Source of the DNA: Thermoplasmata archaeon
GTDB taxonomy: Archaea; Thermoplasmatota; Thermoplasmata; Halarchaeoplasmatales; Halarchaeoplasmataceae
Assembly: GCA_003552585.1 (NCBI GenBank)
Contig: PUNK01000004.1
Span: forward strand, 1-64,000
Direction of reading: 5' to 3'
DNA length: 64,000 bases
Every line of letters starts with the position of its first letter. Position 1 is the stretch's first letter. A program made the position numbers and the translations under genes. Shown in pieces: positions 15,086-24,077 of the stretch. Under the pieces are notes generated by a model. The model had not been told where the DNA came from and ran no database searches. It saw only the letters and a list, made by a program, of their open reading frames with translations.

Positions 15086-16345
15086 ATGAAACGAGAGTGC
15101 GTCAGTTGCGACAAAGAGATTTCGGACATACATCTTCTGTGTGATGGGTGTGCATCAGAACTATGTTCAGAAAATATATTTTGGATAGGAACTTCAGCGA
15201 TAATAGGAGAACCTGTTATAAACAGGTGTAAAGAGGATTCTAAAACAACATTAAGGATAGGAGAGAGTCCTGATGGTAAAGTAATCCATAAAGAAGGAAA
15301 AAAGGTATTACAAGAAATACTTGATTATTACAACATGATCGATGAAGGAGAAGGAGACTATCATGAGATACTGGTTAGACTGACACAAATATTGACTGAA
15401 CTGGGTATAACTCTTGAGATAGACGAGTACAATTTGTTCCTATCCCCTCAAGTCACAAAGGTTCTCTCAGAAATATTCTATATGGTGGAGGAGGTGCGTA
15501 ATAAAACTGGAGAGGATTCTGGGCCCCCAGAACTGTACATAGTCATTGGAAACCTATTTTATTACCTATCATCGAAAGCCGATAGCTGTATATTCAGTCC
15601 AGAATTTAGAAAAAAAATCGTAGATGAGCTCAGACGGGAATCTGAGATATATTATAAAAAAGCATCATCTAAAGAGAATAATAACCATATAACCTTTAGA
15701 AATATGGGTATAAATTATTTAGAGATAAGGAAGTTAAAAAAGGCAGTGGAGTCATTCGAAAAGGCATTAAGACTTGATGAAGATGATCTCGAAAGCCGGA
15801 TAGGAGCTGTCAGAGCATATGTGGAGCTCGATGAGCTTGAAAGTGCAGAAAAATTGCTTAATAACATGCTAGAAAATAATCCCGATGATCCTAGGATATG
15901 GTATCTTAAAGCATATGAACTCAGAAAAGGTGGGCGTTGGGGAGGAGCAATTCAATTTTGTGAACAAGCTTTAGCAAGAGACGAAAATTTTGTAGATGCT
16001 ATCCTGATGAAGGGAGAAATTTTACTAGGCAATGAGATGTACAGGGAAGCGAATGAGACTTTCGATAAGGGCATTGAAAAAGACGTGGAAAACTCAAAGG
16101 CCTGGTTTTTGAAGGCAAAAGCGTTACATGGAATGAACAAGTGGGGAGGAGCATTACAATGTTTACAAAAAGTCCTTTCTTTTGACCCGCAGAACGAAAG
16201 TGCATGGGTATTGAGAGGTGATATACTAAATGAGAAGGAACTTTTTGAAGAGGCTATGGAAGCCTACGAAATGTCTATTAAAATAGTACCTGACCTAGAA
16301 AGGGCAAAGCAAAAAATCAGGGTATGTAAAAGCAGACTTTCATGA
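15086..16345 (+). CDS. tetratricopeptide-repeat protein with N-terminal zinc knuckles
   Basis: 419 residues. The N-terminus MKRECVSCDKEISDIHLLCDGC carries two CxxC pairs, a zinc-ribbon-like module. A helical middle part follows (about 80-195). From about residue 205 there are TPR units of 34 residues, for example AVESFEKALRLDEDDLESRI and the similar pair RWGGAIQFCEQAL and KWGGALQCLQKVL. TPRs mediate protein binding. It follows tgt by 33 nt and overlaps Sec61-beta tail to tail by 6 nt. A specific partner cannot be named. Confidence 0.75.
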   Translation: MKRECVSCDKEISDIHLLCDGCASELCSENIFWIGTSAIIGEPVINRCKEDSKTTLRIGESPDGKVIHKEGKKVLQEILDYYNMIDEGEGDYHEILVRLTQILTELGITLEIDEYNLFLSPQVTKVLSEIFYMVEEVRNKTGEDSGPPELYIVIGNLFYYLSSKADSCIFSPEFRKKIVDELRRESEIYYKKASSKENNNHITFRNMGINYLEIRKLKKAVESFEKALRLDEDDLESRIGAVRAYVELDELESAEKLLNNMLENNPDDPRIWYLKAYELRKGGRWGGAIQFCEQALARDENFVDAILMKGEILLGNEMYREANETFDKGIEKDVENSKAWFLKAKALHGMNKWGGALQCLQKVLSFDPQNESAWVLRGDILNEKELFEEAMEAYEMSIKIVPDLERAKQKIRVCKSRLS

Positions 16346-16510
16346 TACTGGCCATCGCCACTTAGCTAGCTCTATTATGACCATTGCTGCGATACCTAAT
16401 CCGATGACAAGACGATGATCTAGTTTAGGTCCTTTCGATTCTTCCTCGTCAAAATAACGCATCAATCCCGCGGATGAGTGGAAGCCGCCTCCTTTTTGTT
16501 TTTGTGCCAT
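16340..16510 (-). CDS. secG: preprotein translocase subunit Sec61-beta
   Basis: 56 residues, too short for the ORF track. The archaeal Sec61-beta signature is clear: GGGFHSSAGLMRYFDEEE, then a basic-acidic linker, then one membrane helix (about 35-48, LVIGLGIAAMVIIEL). It is the small tail-anchored subunit of the SecYE-beta channel for protein export. The ATG is at 16508-16510. It converges on the TPR gene with a 6-nt overlap of the two stop regions. Confidence 0.92.
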   Translation of the reverse strand: MAQKQKGGGFHSSAGLMRYFDEEESKGPKLDHRLVIGLGIAAMVIIELAKWRWPVS

Positions 16511-16597
16511 AGATGTTGCTATCCCACCTCAAGTTATTTAAAAATTGTGGAAGGAATCGTATATATTTTATAAGTTAAGTCAATTGATATATTGATC

Positions 16598-16837
16598 ATG
16601 CAAACTGCAAAGGAGGTCCTCAACGAATTAAAGTGGAGAGATGACAGATATCTAGACGAAGCTGAGATATATTATGTTCACAGAGGCGCGCCCGGTGACT
16701 ATAAAATAATCAGAGGGTTCGAAATCATAGACCTAGGTCGATCATTCATCACTCTCGAGCATGGCAAAATACCGTATCATCGGGTCTTTAAAATAATCTA
16801 TGAAGGGAAAGCAATATTATCTCGTAAAAGATCATAA
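16598..16837 (+). CDS. DUF504 / MJ1316-type RNA end-binding protein
   Basis: About 79 residues of the PF04457 (DUF504, UPF0248) family, described as an MJ1316 RNA cyclic-end recognition domain. Conserved blocks are VHRGAPGDYKIIRGFEI and GKIPYHRVFKIIYEGKAI. I prefer ATG 16598 over the track's TTG 16592: the TATA-like ATATTTTATAAG about 28 nt upstream makes this a leaderless start. It overlaps the end of the translin gene by 6 nt. It is probably involved in RNA processing or repair; this is family knowledge. Confidence 0.8.
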   Translation: MQTAKEVLNELKWRDDRYLDEAEIYYVHRGAPGDYKIIRGFEIIDLGRSFITLEHGKIPYHRVFKIIYEGKAILSRKRS

Positions 16838-17458
16838 CTTGTTCATCAATTCATCGATCTTTTCCTGGGTTTTAGCATTGGCTATGTAATTAGCAATATC
16901 TCCTCGGGTTTTTTCAACCAGATCTCTAGCAACATCTTGTTTGTGTTTTATAGGTACGATTGCCTTCGGATAATCGAAGCGCATCAACAGGTTCTTGATC
17001 ATCTCCATCTTCGATAATAGAGTTTTGGCATGATCAAATTCTCCATCCATCAGTGCATCAAGAATCATCCTTCTAATCTCACCGACAACATCCCCTAACC
17101 CGATAAGATAGGAGCTGGAAGTTATATCCAAATCGTTCGGCGACTTTGGTTCCTCCCCTTTTTTTAAAGCCCAGAGGATATGTGCCTCAGCCAATTCCTG
17201 AAAACCGTTCCTCAAAAATCCCGAATTATATAACTCGGGATAGTCTTCCACTATACTTTTAACTTTTGATATCTCCTGGAGGGCTTCGCTAAAGGTCTCT
17301 ATAGGATCTCGGTCATTGTGTATTTGCTGTATCATCTGACGGGACAACCTTTCTATAGCCCGAGAAGATTTCAATGCAAGCTCCCTTACTGTGTCTTTAT
17401 CATCAAGTTTTGATTCGATATCGTTAACTATATCAACCAAAGAATCCATATCGGACAT
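16832..17458 (-). CDS. archaeal translin-family protein
   Basis: About 208 residues, all helical, matching the archaeal translin/TRAX-like family: an N-terminal ALKSSRAIERLSRQMIQQIH region, LAEAHILWALKKGE, and the conserved SSYLIGLGDVVGEIRRMILD core. Eukaryotic relatives bind single-stranded nucleic acids and, as C3PO, trim RNA. The archaeal role is not well defined. The ATG at 17458 overlaps the purD stop (TGATG), so it is coupled to purD. The first M of the track is a TTG one codon earlier. Confidence 0.8.
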   Translation of the reverse strand: MSDMDSLVDIVNDIESKLDDKDTVRELALKSSRAIERLSRQMIQQIHNDRDPIETFSEALQEISKVKSIVEDYPELYNSGFLRNGFQELAEAHILWALKKGEEPKSPNDLDITSSSYLIGLGDVVGEIRRMILDALMDGEFDHAKTLLSKMEMIKNLLMRFDYPKAIVPIKHKQDVARDLVEKTRGDIANYIANAKTQEKIDELMNKL

Positions 17459-18789
17459 CAATTTTCACCCCTAATTTCCTGCATCCGTTCAACCTTTTTA
17501 CGGATGCTCTCCGGTTTTCCAATATCATGTCGCATGTGGATGTTCTTACCTCGTATATGAGATAAAGCTCTCTCACTTGCTTGTTCGGCATCTTCCATTG
17601 TTTTGGCGAACCCCACTACAGCCAAGGACCGGGAAGTGGTGGTGAATATCTTATCGTTCTTCTTATCAACAGAAGCATAGAAAAGCTCAGCTCCAGCTTT
17701 TTCAATCTTTATTTCATCGACTTTGATCTCATTTCCCGGAACTGGATCGATCCCATATCCTTCGGGAACTACATATTTACACACACTGGCTTTCGTGTCA
17801 AATTTTGCCTCCATGTCTGATATGTCGCCCATAGCCATGGCCTCACATAGAGCTAAGTAGTCTGACTTCAATAGTGGAAGAATGTTCATCGCTTCTGGGT
17901 CGCCCCATCTACAGTTGAACTCTACCACTCGAGGACCTTTAGGTGTGAGCATGAACTGACCATATAGAACACCTTTGTATGGTCTGCCAATCTTTTTCAT
18001 GGCCAACAGAGTTTCCTTGATTATCTCTATACTCTCTTTGTAAACAGCTTCGTTCACGAAGGGTAGCAAACCATCAGCTTGAGAATACGAGCCCATGCCT
18101 CCTGTATTGGGTCCTTTATCACCTTCAAACAGCCTTTTGTGGTCTTGGACAAGAGGGGTAGGTATTACATTTTCTCCATCAGTGAAAACTTGGAGTGTGT
18201 ATTCCTCGCCGATCAATTTCTCTTCGAGTATCACCTTGGATTTGCCCCCTATTTCCTCTTTCAGAACCTTCTTACAGTAATTGATCACCTCTTTTTTGTC
18301 ATCAAGATGCTCTCCCATCACCTTGACACCTTTTCCTCCAGTTAAACCAACTGGTTTGACTGCTAGTTCTCCATTATAATGTGAAAGGAAATCTTCAACA
18401 TTAACTATATCGTCGAAAACCTGATAATCCACTCTACCAGGCAAATCATTTTTCTTCATCAGGTTGCGCATAAATTCCTTAGAGATCTCTACCTGTGCAG
18501 CATCTTCATCTGGACTAGCACAAAGAATTCCTGCTTTCTCAAGTTCGTCGACGATCCCTTCCCCCAGAGGGGCTTCAGGGCCGATAACAGCCAGTTCAAT
18601 ACTCTCTTTCTGAGCAAAATCTACGATCGTGCCTACATCTGTATCTTTACATATTATATATTTCTCTGCAAGATCTGCAATCCCTGGGTTCCTGTTTCCC
18701 ATGGACGAATAAATTTCCGCATCGCTCTTTACAAGGGCTTTTACTATGGCATGTTCTCTCGCGCCTCCGCCTACAACGAGTACTTTCAT
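17458..18789 (-). CDS. purD: phosphoribosylamine-glycine ligase
   Basis: 443-residue ATP-grasp enzyme, second step of purine synthesis: phosphoribosylamine + glycine + ATP gives GAR. Family blocks are KVLVVGGGAREHAI, IGPEAPLGEGIVDEL, VKPVGLTGGKGVKVMG, DHKRLFEGDKGPNTGGMG and VVEFNCRWGDPEAM. Full length. It is alone among purine genes here and coupled only to the translin gene. Glycine ties it loosely to the gcvP genes, but there is no operon link. Confidence 0.95.
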   Translation of the reverse strand: MKVLVVGGGAREHAIVKALVKSDAEIYSSMGNRNPGIADLAEKYIICKDTDVGTIVDFAQKESIELAVIGPEAPLGEGIVDELEKAGILCASPDEDAAQVEISKEFMRNLMKKNDLPGRVDYQVFDDIVNVEDFLSHYNGELAVKPVGLTGGKGVKVMGEHLDDKKEVINYCKKVLKEEIGGKSKVILEEKLIGEEYTLQVFTDGENVIPTPLVQDHKRLFEGDKGPNTGGMGSYSQADGLLPFVNEAVYKESIEIIKETLLAMKKIGRPYKGVLYGQFMLTPKGPRVVEFNCRWGDPEAMNILPLLKSDYLALCEAMAMGDISDMEAKFDTKASVCKYVVPEGYGIDPVPGNEIKVDEIKIEKAGAELFYASVDKKNDKIFTTTSRSLAVVGFAKTMEDAEQASERALSHIRGKNIHMRHDIGKPESIRKKVERMQEIRGEN

Positions 18790-18826
18790 GATATCGGGTA
18801 GTGTATCGAGAGGGGGAATATAAGGT

Positions 18827-19417
18827 TTATTTGGTATCCTCCCTTAACTCTTGGAGATATTCTTCTTTGCTTCGAGCTAAAACGATCCTATCTTTATGAA
18901 CACTTTCGATATCATCGGGCATCACGGTTATCTCACCAGTTCGTAAATCGTAATAAAGGGAAATACTACTGTCCCCCATGGCTGAAGGCAGAGTCAAACT
19001 TATATCCTCAAAGGGCATCATTGGAACGATGAATCTGTCCACTTCCCTATCTTCTTTGCGCTTACGTATAATTCGTGCTTCGACTATCAGGTACTCGAGC
19101 TTCCCCTCTTGATTTTTTACAGCATGTTTAACGGTCCCAATATCATTCCCTTTAGAGTCTGTTACTATAGTCCCCATTAGGGTCTTGATGGGGCTTATCC
19201 ATAAAATAATCTTATCAGATACCACACGGTCTATGTACTTCATGTTTATCCTAAAGTGTTCCCCAAAAAACCCCTTATGAATCAACAGGTGAGTAGGGGT
19301 TAAAGTAGTCTTGTTCATCTCGATATCATCTACATGGCCGAATCTGTTCCCTTCTGCATCTATCACATCGATCCCTTTGAAACGTGAAAAGAATATCCTA
19401 CCTTCTTTGGATTCCAT
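18827..19417 (-). CDS. PRC-barrel domain protein
   Basis: About 196 residues with two PRC-barrel-like units: FFSRFKGIDVIDAEGNRFGH...KGFFGEHFRI near the N-terminus and GTIVTDSKGNDIGTVKHAVK...YLIVEARII in the middle. PRC barrels act as adaptor domains in RNA processing (RimM-like) and photosystem assembly. Archaeal copies such as this are uncharacterised. I choose ATG 19417 rather than GTG 19432 because a TATA-like CATATATC is centred 27 nt upstream, making a leaderless start. It lies between purD and the winged-helix gene. Confidence 0.7.
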   Translation of the reverse strand: MESKEGRIFFSRFKGIDVIDAEGNRFGHVDDIEMNKTTLTPTHLLIHKGFFGEHFRINMKYIDRVVSDKIILWISPIKTLMGTIVTDSKGNDIGTVKHAVKNQEGKLEYLIVEARIIRKRKEDREVDRFIVPMMPFEDISLTLPSAMGDSSISLYYDLRTGEITVMPDDIESVHKDRIVLARSKEEYLQELREDTK

Positions 19418-19459
19418 ATTATTACTTGTCACACTAAGATATATGCATACAAGTATACT

Positions 19460-19984
19460 TTATTTTTTTTCCTCTCCCGAGGTAGTCCAAAATCTTGCAA
19501 AACGGTCGACTAAATCATCTAAGTAAGTGGACCTGTATTGAATAAGGAGATCTGCCATAGATCCTTTGTCCCTCACATTATATTTTTTATCATTGCAAAC
19601 TAATATCCCTTTATCAAGCATCTTCTTTAGGTGATATGAGAGAGTGGAGGGAGCAACATCCATCATCTCAGATATCTCCTTATGAGTAGAGTCGGGAAAT
19701 TCTAGAAGTAACAGTATGATCGTTCTAGGTAATTCTTTCCGAAGGACCGCAAGACGTTTTTTATCTTCCCGATTAATCTTACCCTTGACATAAAAGCGTT
19801 TGTACTTTCCTTCTTTCTTGGCCACGATAAGAGAGCGTTTAATCAAAACCTTAACATGGTATCGGATAGTCCCAAAGGGGATGTCAAGTATACGATCCAA
19901 TTCCCTCAGGTGAGAACCGGGATTGGCTTTTATCGCTTCAAATACCTTTTTTCTTGGTTCCAGCTCAATTCTATCCGAAGACAA
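19460..19984 (-). CDS. double winged-helix transcriptional regulator
   Basis: 174 residues with two ArsR-like winged-helix units in tandem. Unit 1 is at about 10-65 (HLRELDRILDIPFGTIRYHVKVL) and unit 2 at about 85-140 (HKEISEMMDVAPSTLSYHLKKML). It probably binds DNA in the cytoplasm. The TTG start follows GGAGTGA, which overlaps the stop of the upstream membrane gene, so the two are translationally coupled. Coupled membrane-protein/winged-helix pairs are common in archaea and may sense envelope state. The ligand and targets are unknown. Confidence 0.75.
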   Translation of the reverse strand: MSSDRIELEPRKKVFEAIKANPGSHLRELDRILDIPFGTIRYHVKVLIKRSLIVAKKEGKYKRFYVKGKINREDKKRLAVLRKELPRTIILLLLEFPDSTHKEISEMMDVAPSTLSYHLKKMLDKGILVCNDKKYNVRDKGSMADLLIQYRSTYLDDLVDRFARFWTTSGEEKK

Positions 19985-19990
19985 GAGGTA

Positions 19991-20260
19991 TCACTCCAAA
20001 AATCCAGAAATTATCAGTATTCCGATCAGAAGAATATCGATGACAAGAATAGAATAAGGCGGATTCGTAAACATCAGTATTTCGCTCCAGTTCGATATGG
20101 CAAAGAGAAAGCCTTTGATAAGAAATAATGAAAAGACACTTAAAAGAATGATCAATCTTTTTGACCGGGAATTGAGGAAGGCCAGGAACGAAAGAAGCAG
20201 ACCGGTAACTGCCATAACCATCATTATGCCAAGTAGTAACGAATCCAGCGCTAATTTCAT
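19991..20260 (-). CDS. small three-helix membrane protein paired with the winged-helix regulator
   Basis: 89 residues with three hydrophobic segments (about 4-28, 35-56 and 66-87) and a short basic loop NSRSKR. It starts at ATG 20260 and ends 6 nt before the TTG of the regulator, with its stop inside that gene's ribosome binding site. It resembles the small membrane partners of archaeal HTH regulators (DUF7521-like) by size and context. That family link is my inference. Confidence 0.6.
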   Translation of the reverse strand: MKLALDSLLLGIMMVMAVTGLLLSFLAFLNSRSKRLIILLSVFSLFLIKGFLFAISNWSEILMFTNPPYSILVIDILLIGILIISGFLE

Positions 20261-20453
20261 GTTATCGTAGTAAGTTGTATAGGGAACAACCTAAATAAAC
20301 TTTAAACTCCATTTTGAGATGATCGTTTATGGGATTCTTCAGTATTACTTACCAGAATTGTTGCTTATGCTTAAGACGATTTGATTGAACATATTTAATC
20401 GAAAGACCAGCCAATAAAAACATTAATAACGGAGTGGTAGTAATCGATTAACG
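20261..20453. promoter_or_regulatory. divergent promoter region between the membrane/HTH pair and srp54
   Basis: About 190 nt separating divergent transcription units, AT-rich, with stops in all frames. It contains TATA-like segments (for example CATATTTAATCGA and AACATTAATAACG before srp54). No repeat or riboswitch-like structure is obvious. Confidence 0.4.
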
Positions 20454-21788
20454 ATGGCTCTTGATAAGCTAAAAGATGGATTACAGAACGCTCTTAAAAG
20501 AGTTGCAAATGCTAGTCATGTGGATAAAGGATTGATCAAAGAGGTAGTTAAAGATGTTCAAAGGGCCATGATAGAATCCGATATCCAGATCGAACTAGCT
20601 CTAGAGTTGAGTAAAAAACTCGAAGAGCGAGCCTTAACGGAGAAACCACCTGCAGGCATGACTTCTAAAGAGCATGTGATCAGGATAATCTATGAAGAGT
20701 TCGTTAATATACTGGGAGATGGTGTTGATATACCTCTGGTACCACAGAGAATCATGATGGTGGGACTTTATGGGATGGGAAAGACTACCACCTGTGGTAA
20801 GCTCGCAGCCTATTTCCAGAAAAGAGGATTAAGCACAGCATTGATCGCGGGAGATACACACAGGCCCGCAGCCTATCAACAGCTGGAGCAGGTGGCTGAA
20901 GATGCAGGTGTTCCGGTTTACGGCTCTCCTGATGAGACTAAAGCTCCAAAAGTAGTACGTGAAGGACTGAAAAAGTTCGAAGAGTATGACATTGTCATTA
21001 TAGATACAGCAGGTAGACATTCACTCGAAAAAGAATTGATAGAGGAGATCAAAAGGATAAAGAACATCGCTAACCCAGATGAAGTGATCCTCACTATCGA
21101 TGCATCTGTAGGGCAGCAAGCAGGCCCTCAAGCCAAGGCTTTCCACGATGCTGTAGGAGTTACAAAAACTATCATAACTAAACTGGATGGGAGCGCAAAA
21201 GGTGGCGGAGCTCTTAGTGCAGTCGCTGCAACCGATGCACCTGTTGTATTCATTGGAACCGGAGAACGGATAAGGGATATGGACAAATTCGATCCTAAAA
21301 GGTTCATATCAAAACTGTTAGGCATGGGTGATATAGAGGGGCTCCTGGAGAAGGCGGAAGAGGTTATGGACGAAGAAAAGGCTGAAAGAACTGCCAAGAG
21401 AATGCTATCCGGTGAATTCAACCTCAAGGACATGTACGAACAGATGGAGATGTTAGCAGGTGTAGGGCCCCTTCAAAAAATAATGGAGATGTTACCCATA
21501 GGAGCTGGAAAACTATCTGACGAAGACATGTTGGATACTCAGCATAAGTTAAAAATGTTCAGGATAATCATGGATAGTATGACTGAAGAGGAGATGGAAA
21601 ATCCGAACTTGATCAAAAAGAGTAGAATTAAAAGAATAGCGAAGGGAAGTGGAAACACTACGAAAGAAGTTAGAGACCTGATGGCTCACTATAAAAAAGC
21701 GAAAAAGGCGATAAAAGGGTTCAGTGGCAACCGGCGCATAAAAAAACAATTGATGAAGCAACTGGAATCTGGCGATATAAAATTTTAG
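20454..21788 (+). CDS. srp54: signal recognition particle 54 kDa GTPase
   Basis: 444 residues. It binds signal peptides and 7S RNA and guides ribosomes to the membrane with FtsY. The N domain is at about 1-100. The G domain has G1 GLYGMGKTTTCGKLA, DTAGRH and TKLDGSAKGGGALS. The methionine-rich M domain from about 300 contains the RNA-binding SRIKRIAKGSGNT. It is typical archaeal SRP54. It overlaps the sulfatase-fold gene tail to tail by 4 nt. FtsY and 7S RNA are not in the window. Confidence 0.97.
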   Translation: MALDKLKDGLQNALKRVANASHVDKGLIKEVVKDVQRAMIESDIQIELALELSKKLEERALTEKPPAGMTSKEHVIRIIYEEFVNILGDGVDIPLVPQRIMMVGLYGMGKTTTCGKLAAYFQKRGLSTALIAGDTHRPAAYQQLEQVAEDAGVPVYGSPDETKAPKVVREGLKKFEEYDIVIIDTAGRHSLEKELIEEIKRIKNIANPDEVILTIDASVGQQAGPQAKAFHDAVGVTKTIITKLDGSAKGGGALSAVAATDAPVVFIGTGERIRDMDKFDPKRFISKLLGMGDIEGLLEKAEEVMDEEKAERTAKRMLSGEFNLKDMYEQMEMLAGVGPLQKIMEMLPIGAGKLSDEDMLDTQHKLKMFRIIMDSMTEEEMENPNLIKKSRIKRIAKGSGNTTKEVRDLMAHYKKAKKAIKGFSGNRRIKKQLMKQLESGDIKF

Positions 21789-23050
21789 ATCTCTATTTTT
21801 GAAAGGGTGGTCGAGATTCTTTTCTTTTCATCATACTTCTTTAATAAATGTTGCTTTTTTTTGTGCTCCTCGATTCTTTCTCTGTGTTCGGAGATATCCA
21901 TATCTTCACAAAGGTTTTTCTGCTCAAAAGGGTCCTTTTTGAGGTCATAAAACTCTTCTCGCCCTCGTTTCTCGTCAAGGATATACTTTTTATCTTCATA
22001 TCTCAAGGAAGTCACCCACTTATTACCAGTACCCGGTGATTCACTGATGACTGCATCTCTTTCAAAGGAGGAGAGAAAACTCTTCCCCTGATAAAAATCG
22101 GGAATATCAAGTCCAAGTAGTTCATACACGGTAGGGACTATATCTAGGTGGGACACAGGGTTTCTTTCAATCCCTCCACCGGGGTAAACCAGTAAAGGGA
22201 TGTGTATACTCTCTTCATAAAGGTACCCCTTATGTCCTAAAAAACCGTGTTCCCTAAAGCCTTCTCCATGATCAGAGGTCAATATGACAGCCACATCTTC
22301 TGGAAGAGACGATATAAATTCCTGGAAAATGCAATCAAAGTGTCTTATACAGCAGTCATAAAGTATTTCCAAGGTTCTGACATCATCATCAGTGAGTTTT
22401 TCGTGTTCACCTCTGTCCAAATGTTTGTTTAGTAGCAGCTTTTTAAAATGATTAACTCTAGGAACGGACAATATTTTGAAAAATCTATTTGGTGGTAAGT
22501 AAGGCATATGTGGTTCCATGTAATGGTTCCATAGGAAAAAAGGCCCTTTTGTTTCTTCAATCCACCTAAACGACCGCTTATTTATGTGTTCACCAGGGGT
22601 AAATGGAGGATTTCCATACAATATGTCAATAATACGTTTGATCTTTCTCACAATCGTAGAATTTATGGTCGAGTCAGTGATAAAAAAATCTTCAAATTCG
22701 TCGAACCCCCTATGATATCCAAAGTAGCTAGAAATATAAGGATTGGAGTGGAATGCTGCGGATTTTACGTTACCTTTAAAATTCTCAGTTAACAATTTTC
22801 TATTTTCATGTAAACGCGATTCCCGAGTTCTAGCAAATGGATGTCTTGAAAGATAAGTTGAAGATAATAAGGGGGGAAAGGTTGTGGCAGTAGTGGGTCC
22901 AGATGACACAGCGTTGACATAAACAGTGCTCTTTTTTGAAAATTCGTCTATGAAGTGAGTTGTATCTCTATTATAACCCATAAAGTGCGTATGGTCCGCC
23001 CTTAAAGAATCAACGGTGACCAACACAACACCCCTGAAAGGTGGGTCCAT
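21785..23050 (-). CDS. sulfatase / alkaline phosphatase superfamily hydrolase
   Basis: 421 residues of the sulfatase fold. The N-terminal metal site is VVLVTVDSLRADHTHFMGY, and the second metal site is ILTSDHGEGFREHGFLGHKG with YEESIHIPLLVYP. The nucleophile region reads SSGPTTATTFPPLLSS, so the C/S-x-P-x-R formylglycine motif is absent and a threonine probably acts, as in phosphoglycerol or phosphoethanolamine transferase relatives. I see no signal peptide, so it may be cytoplasmic. Substrate unknown; it may act on lipid or glycan phosphoesters rather than sulfates. Confidence 0.8.
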   Translation of the reverse strand: MDPPFRGVVLVTVDSLRADHTHFMGYNRDTTHFIDEFSKKSTVYVNAVSSGPTTATTFPPLLSSTYLSRHPFARTRESRLHENRKLLTENFKGNVKSAAFHSNPYISSYFGYHRGFDEFEDFFITDSTINSTIVRKIKRIIDILYGNPPFTPGEHINKRSFRWIEETKGPFFLWNHYMEPHMPYLPPNRFFKILSVPRVNHFKKLLLNKHLDRGEHEKLTDDDVRTLEILYDCCIRHFDCIFQEFISSLPEDVAVILTSDHGEGFREHGFLGHKGYLYEESIHIPLLVYPGGGIERNPVSHLDIVPTVYELLGLDIPDFYQGKSFLSSFERDAVISESPGTGNKWVTSLRYEDKKYILDEKRGREEFYDLKKDPFEQKNLCEDMDISEHRERIEEHKKKQHLLKKYDEKKRISTTLSKIEI

Positions 23051-23137
23051 AGTTTCAAGTTAAATGATCACTTTGGATAAGTTTTTCGCATTTATTATGG
23101 ATAAAATTTATTATAGAGAAAAACAAAGAGAGAAGTC

Positions 23138-23995
23138 ATGTCTCTAAGACTGGAAAAAGTGAAAAGGTCAGATAAGAGAGAGGTCGAAAAATTATGTGAG
23201 GGTATATGGGATGGAAACGATTATCTGTCAAAGGTATTCGATGCATGGGTAAACGACGGTGGGTTCTACAAAGGTATGCTTAATGATAAGATCATAGCCC
23301 TCGATAAGTATACTAAAATCGAAGATAATGTTATATGGTTGGAGGGACTCAGGGTGCATCCAGAATATCAAGGACAGGGCTACGGCAAGGAGATGGTGGA
23401 AAAATTTCTTCAACTGATAGAGGACAATGAATATTATACAAACCTGCGATTTATGACATCTAGTGGAAATGAAAAAACTATCAAGATGGCAGAAGATTTT
23501 GGGTTTGAAAAACACCTTGAACTTTACTCGTTGATAATCTCTAGAAACGAGTTGAAAAGGAAACCTGAAGCCACGTTTCAAAGCAATATTCACACACAAC
23601 AATCTGTTACCGATGTATTTAGTCTTATAAAGAATTCCAAAGAATACCACGATAATAGAGGACTTTTTATAAAGAATTGGACCGCCTACAAGATCACAAA
23701 AGACCTGCTAAAAAAGGAGGTGAAGGATGGGAATTGTATTGGTATAGGAGGCGAAAGATTGGAAAGCGTTGTTTTTTTCTATGATTATGAGCCTTACAAT
23801 CTGCTAAACATACCTTTTATAGCAGGGAGGAAATGGATGGTAAAAAATTTGATAGATCATGGTCTTGAACGAATTATAAGAGAAAAAAAAGATTATTTGA
23901 GCATAAAGACCGGTTCTGAGAAAATTAAAAAAATTGTGCAGAAACAAAGCCTTGAATCGACTAAAAATAAAAAGGCCCTGATATTTCAAAAATAA
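23138..23995 (+). CDS. GNAT-family N-acetyltransferase
   Basis: 285 residues. The first about 135 residues form a GNAT domain, with the acetyl-CoA loop LRVHPEYQGQGYGKEMVEKF and the later SGNEKTIKMAEDFGFEKHLE. The C-terminal half (about 145-285) is a separate domain seen in some archaeal and bacterial GNATs, with no motif I can name. TTTATTATA about 30 nt upstream and a GAGAG before the ATG support the start. It divides the divergent sulfatase-fold gene from the M29 gene. The substrate cannot be told. Confidence 0.8.
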   Translation: MSLRLEKVKRSDKREVEKLCEGIWDGNDYLSKVFDAWVNDGGFYKGMLNDKIIALDKYTKIEDNVIWLEGLRVHPEYQGQGYGKEMVEKFLQLIEDNEYYTNLRFMTSSGNEKTIKMAEDFGFEKHLELYSLIISRNELKRKPEATFQSNIHTQQSVTDVFSLIKNSKEYHDNRGLFIKNWTAYKITKDLLKKEVKDGNCIGIGGERLESVVFFYDYEPYNLLNIPFIAGRKWMVKNLIDHGLERIIREKKDYLSIKTGSEKIKKIVQKQSLESTKNKKALIFQK

Positions 23996-24077
23996 AGTTT
24001 TATTTTTTTATATATCATAAGAAATGGTTGATATGAATGCGTAAAATATATTGTATTCCATATCATGTGTTTTTAAC

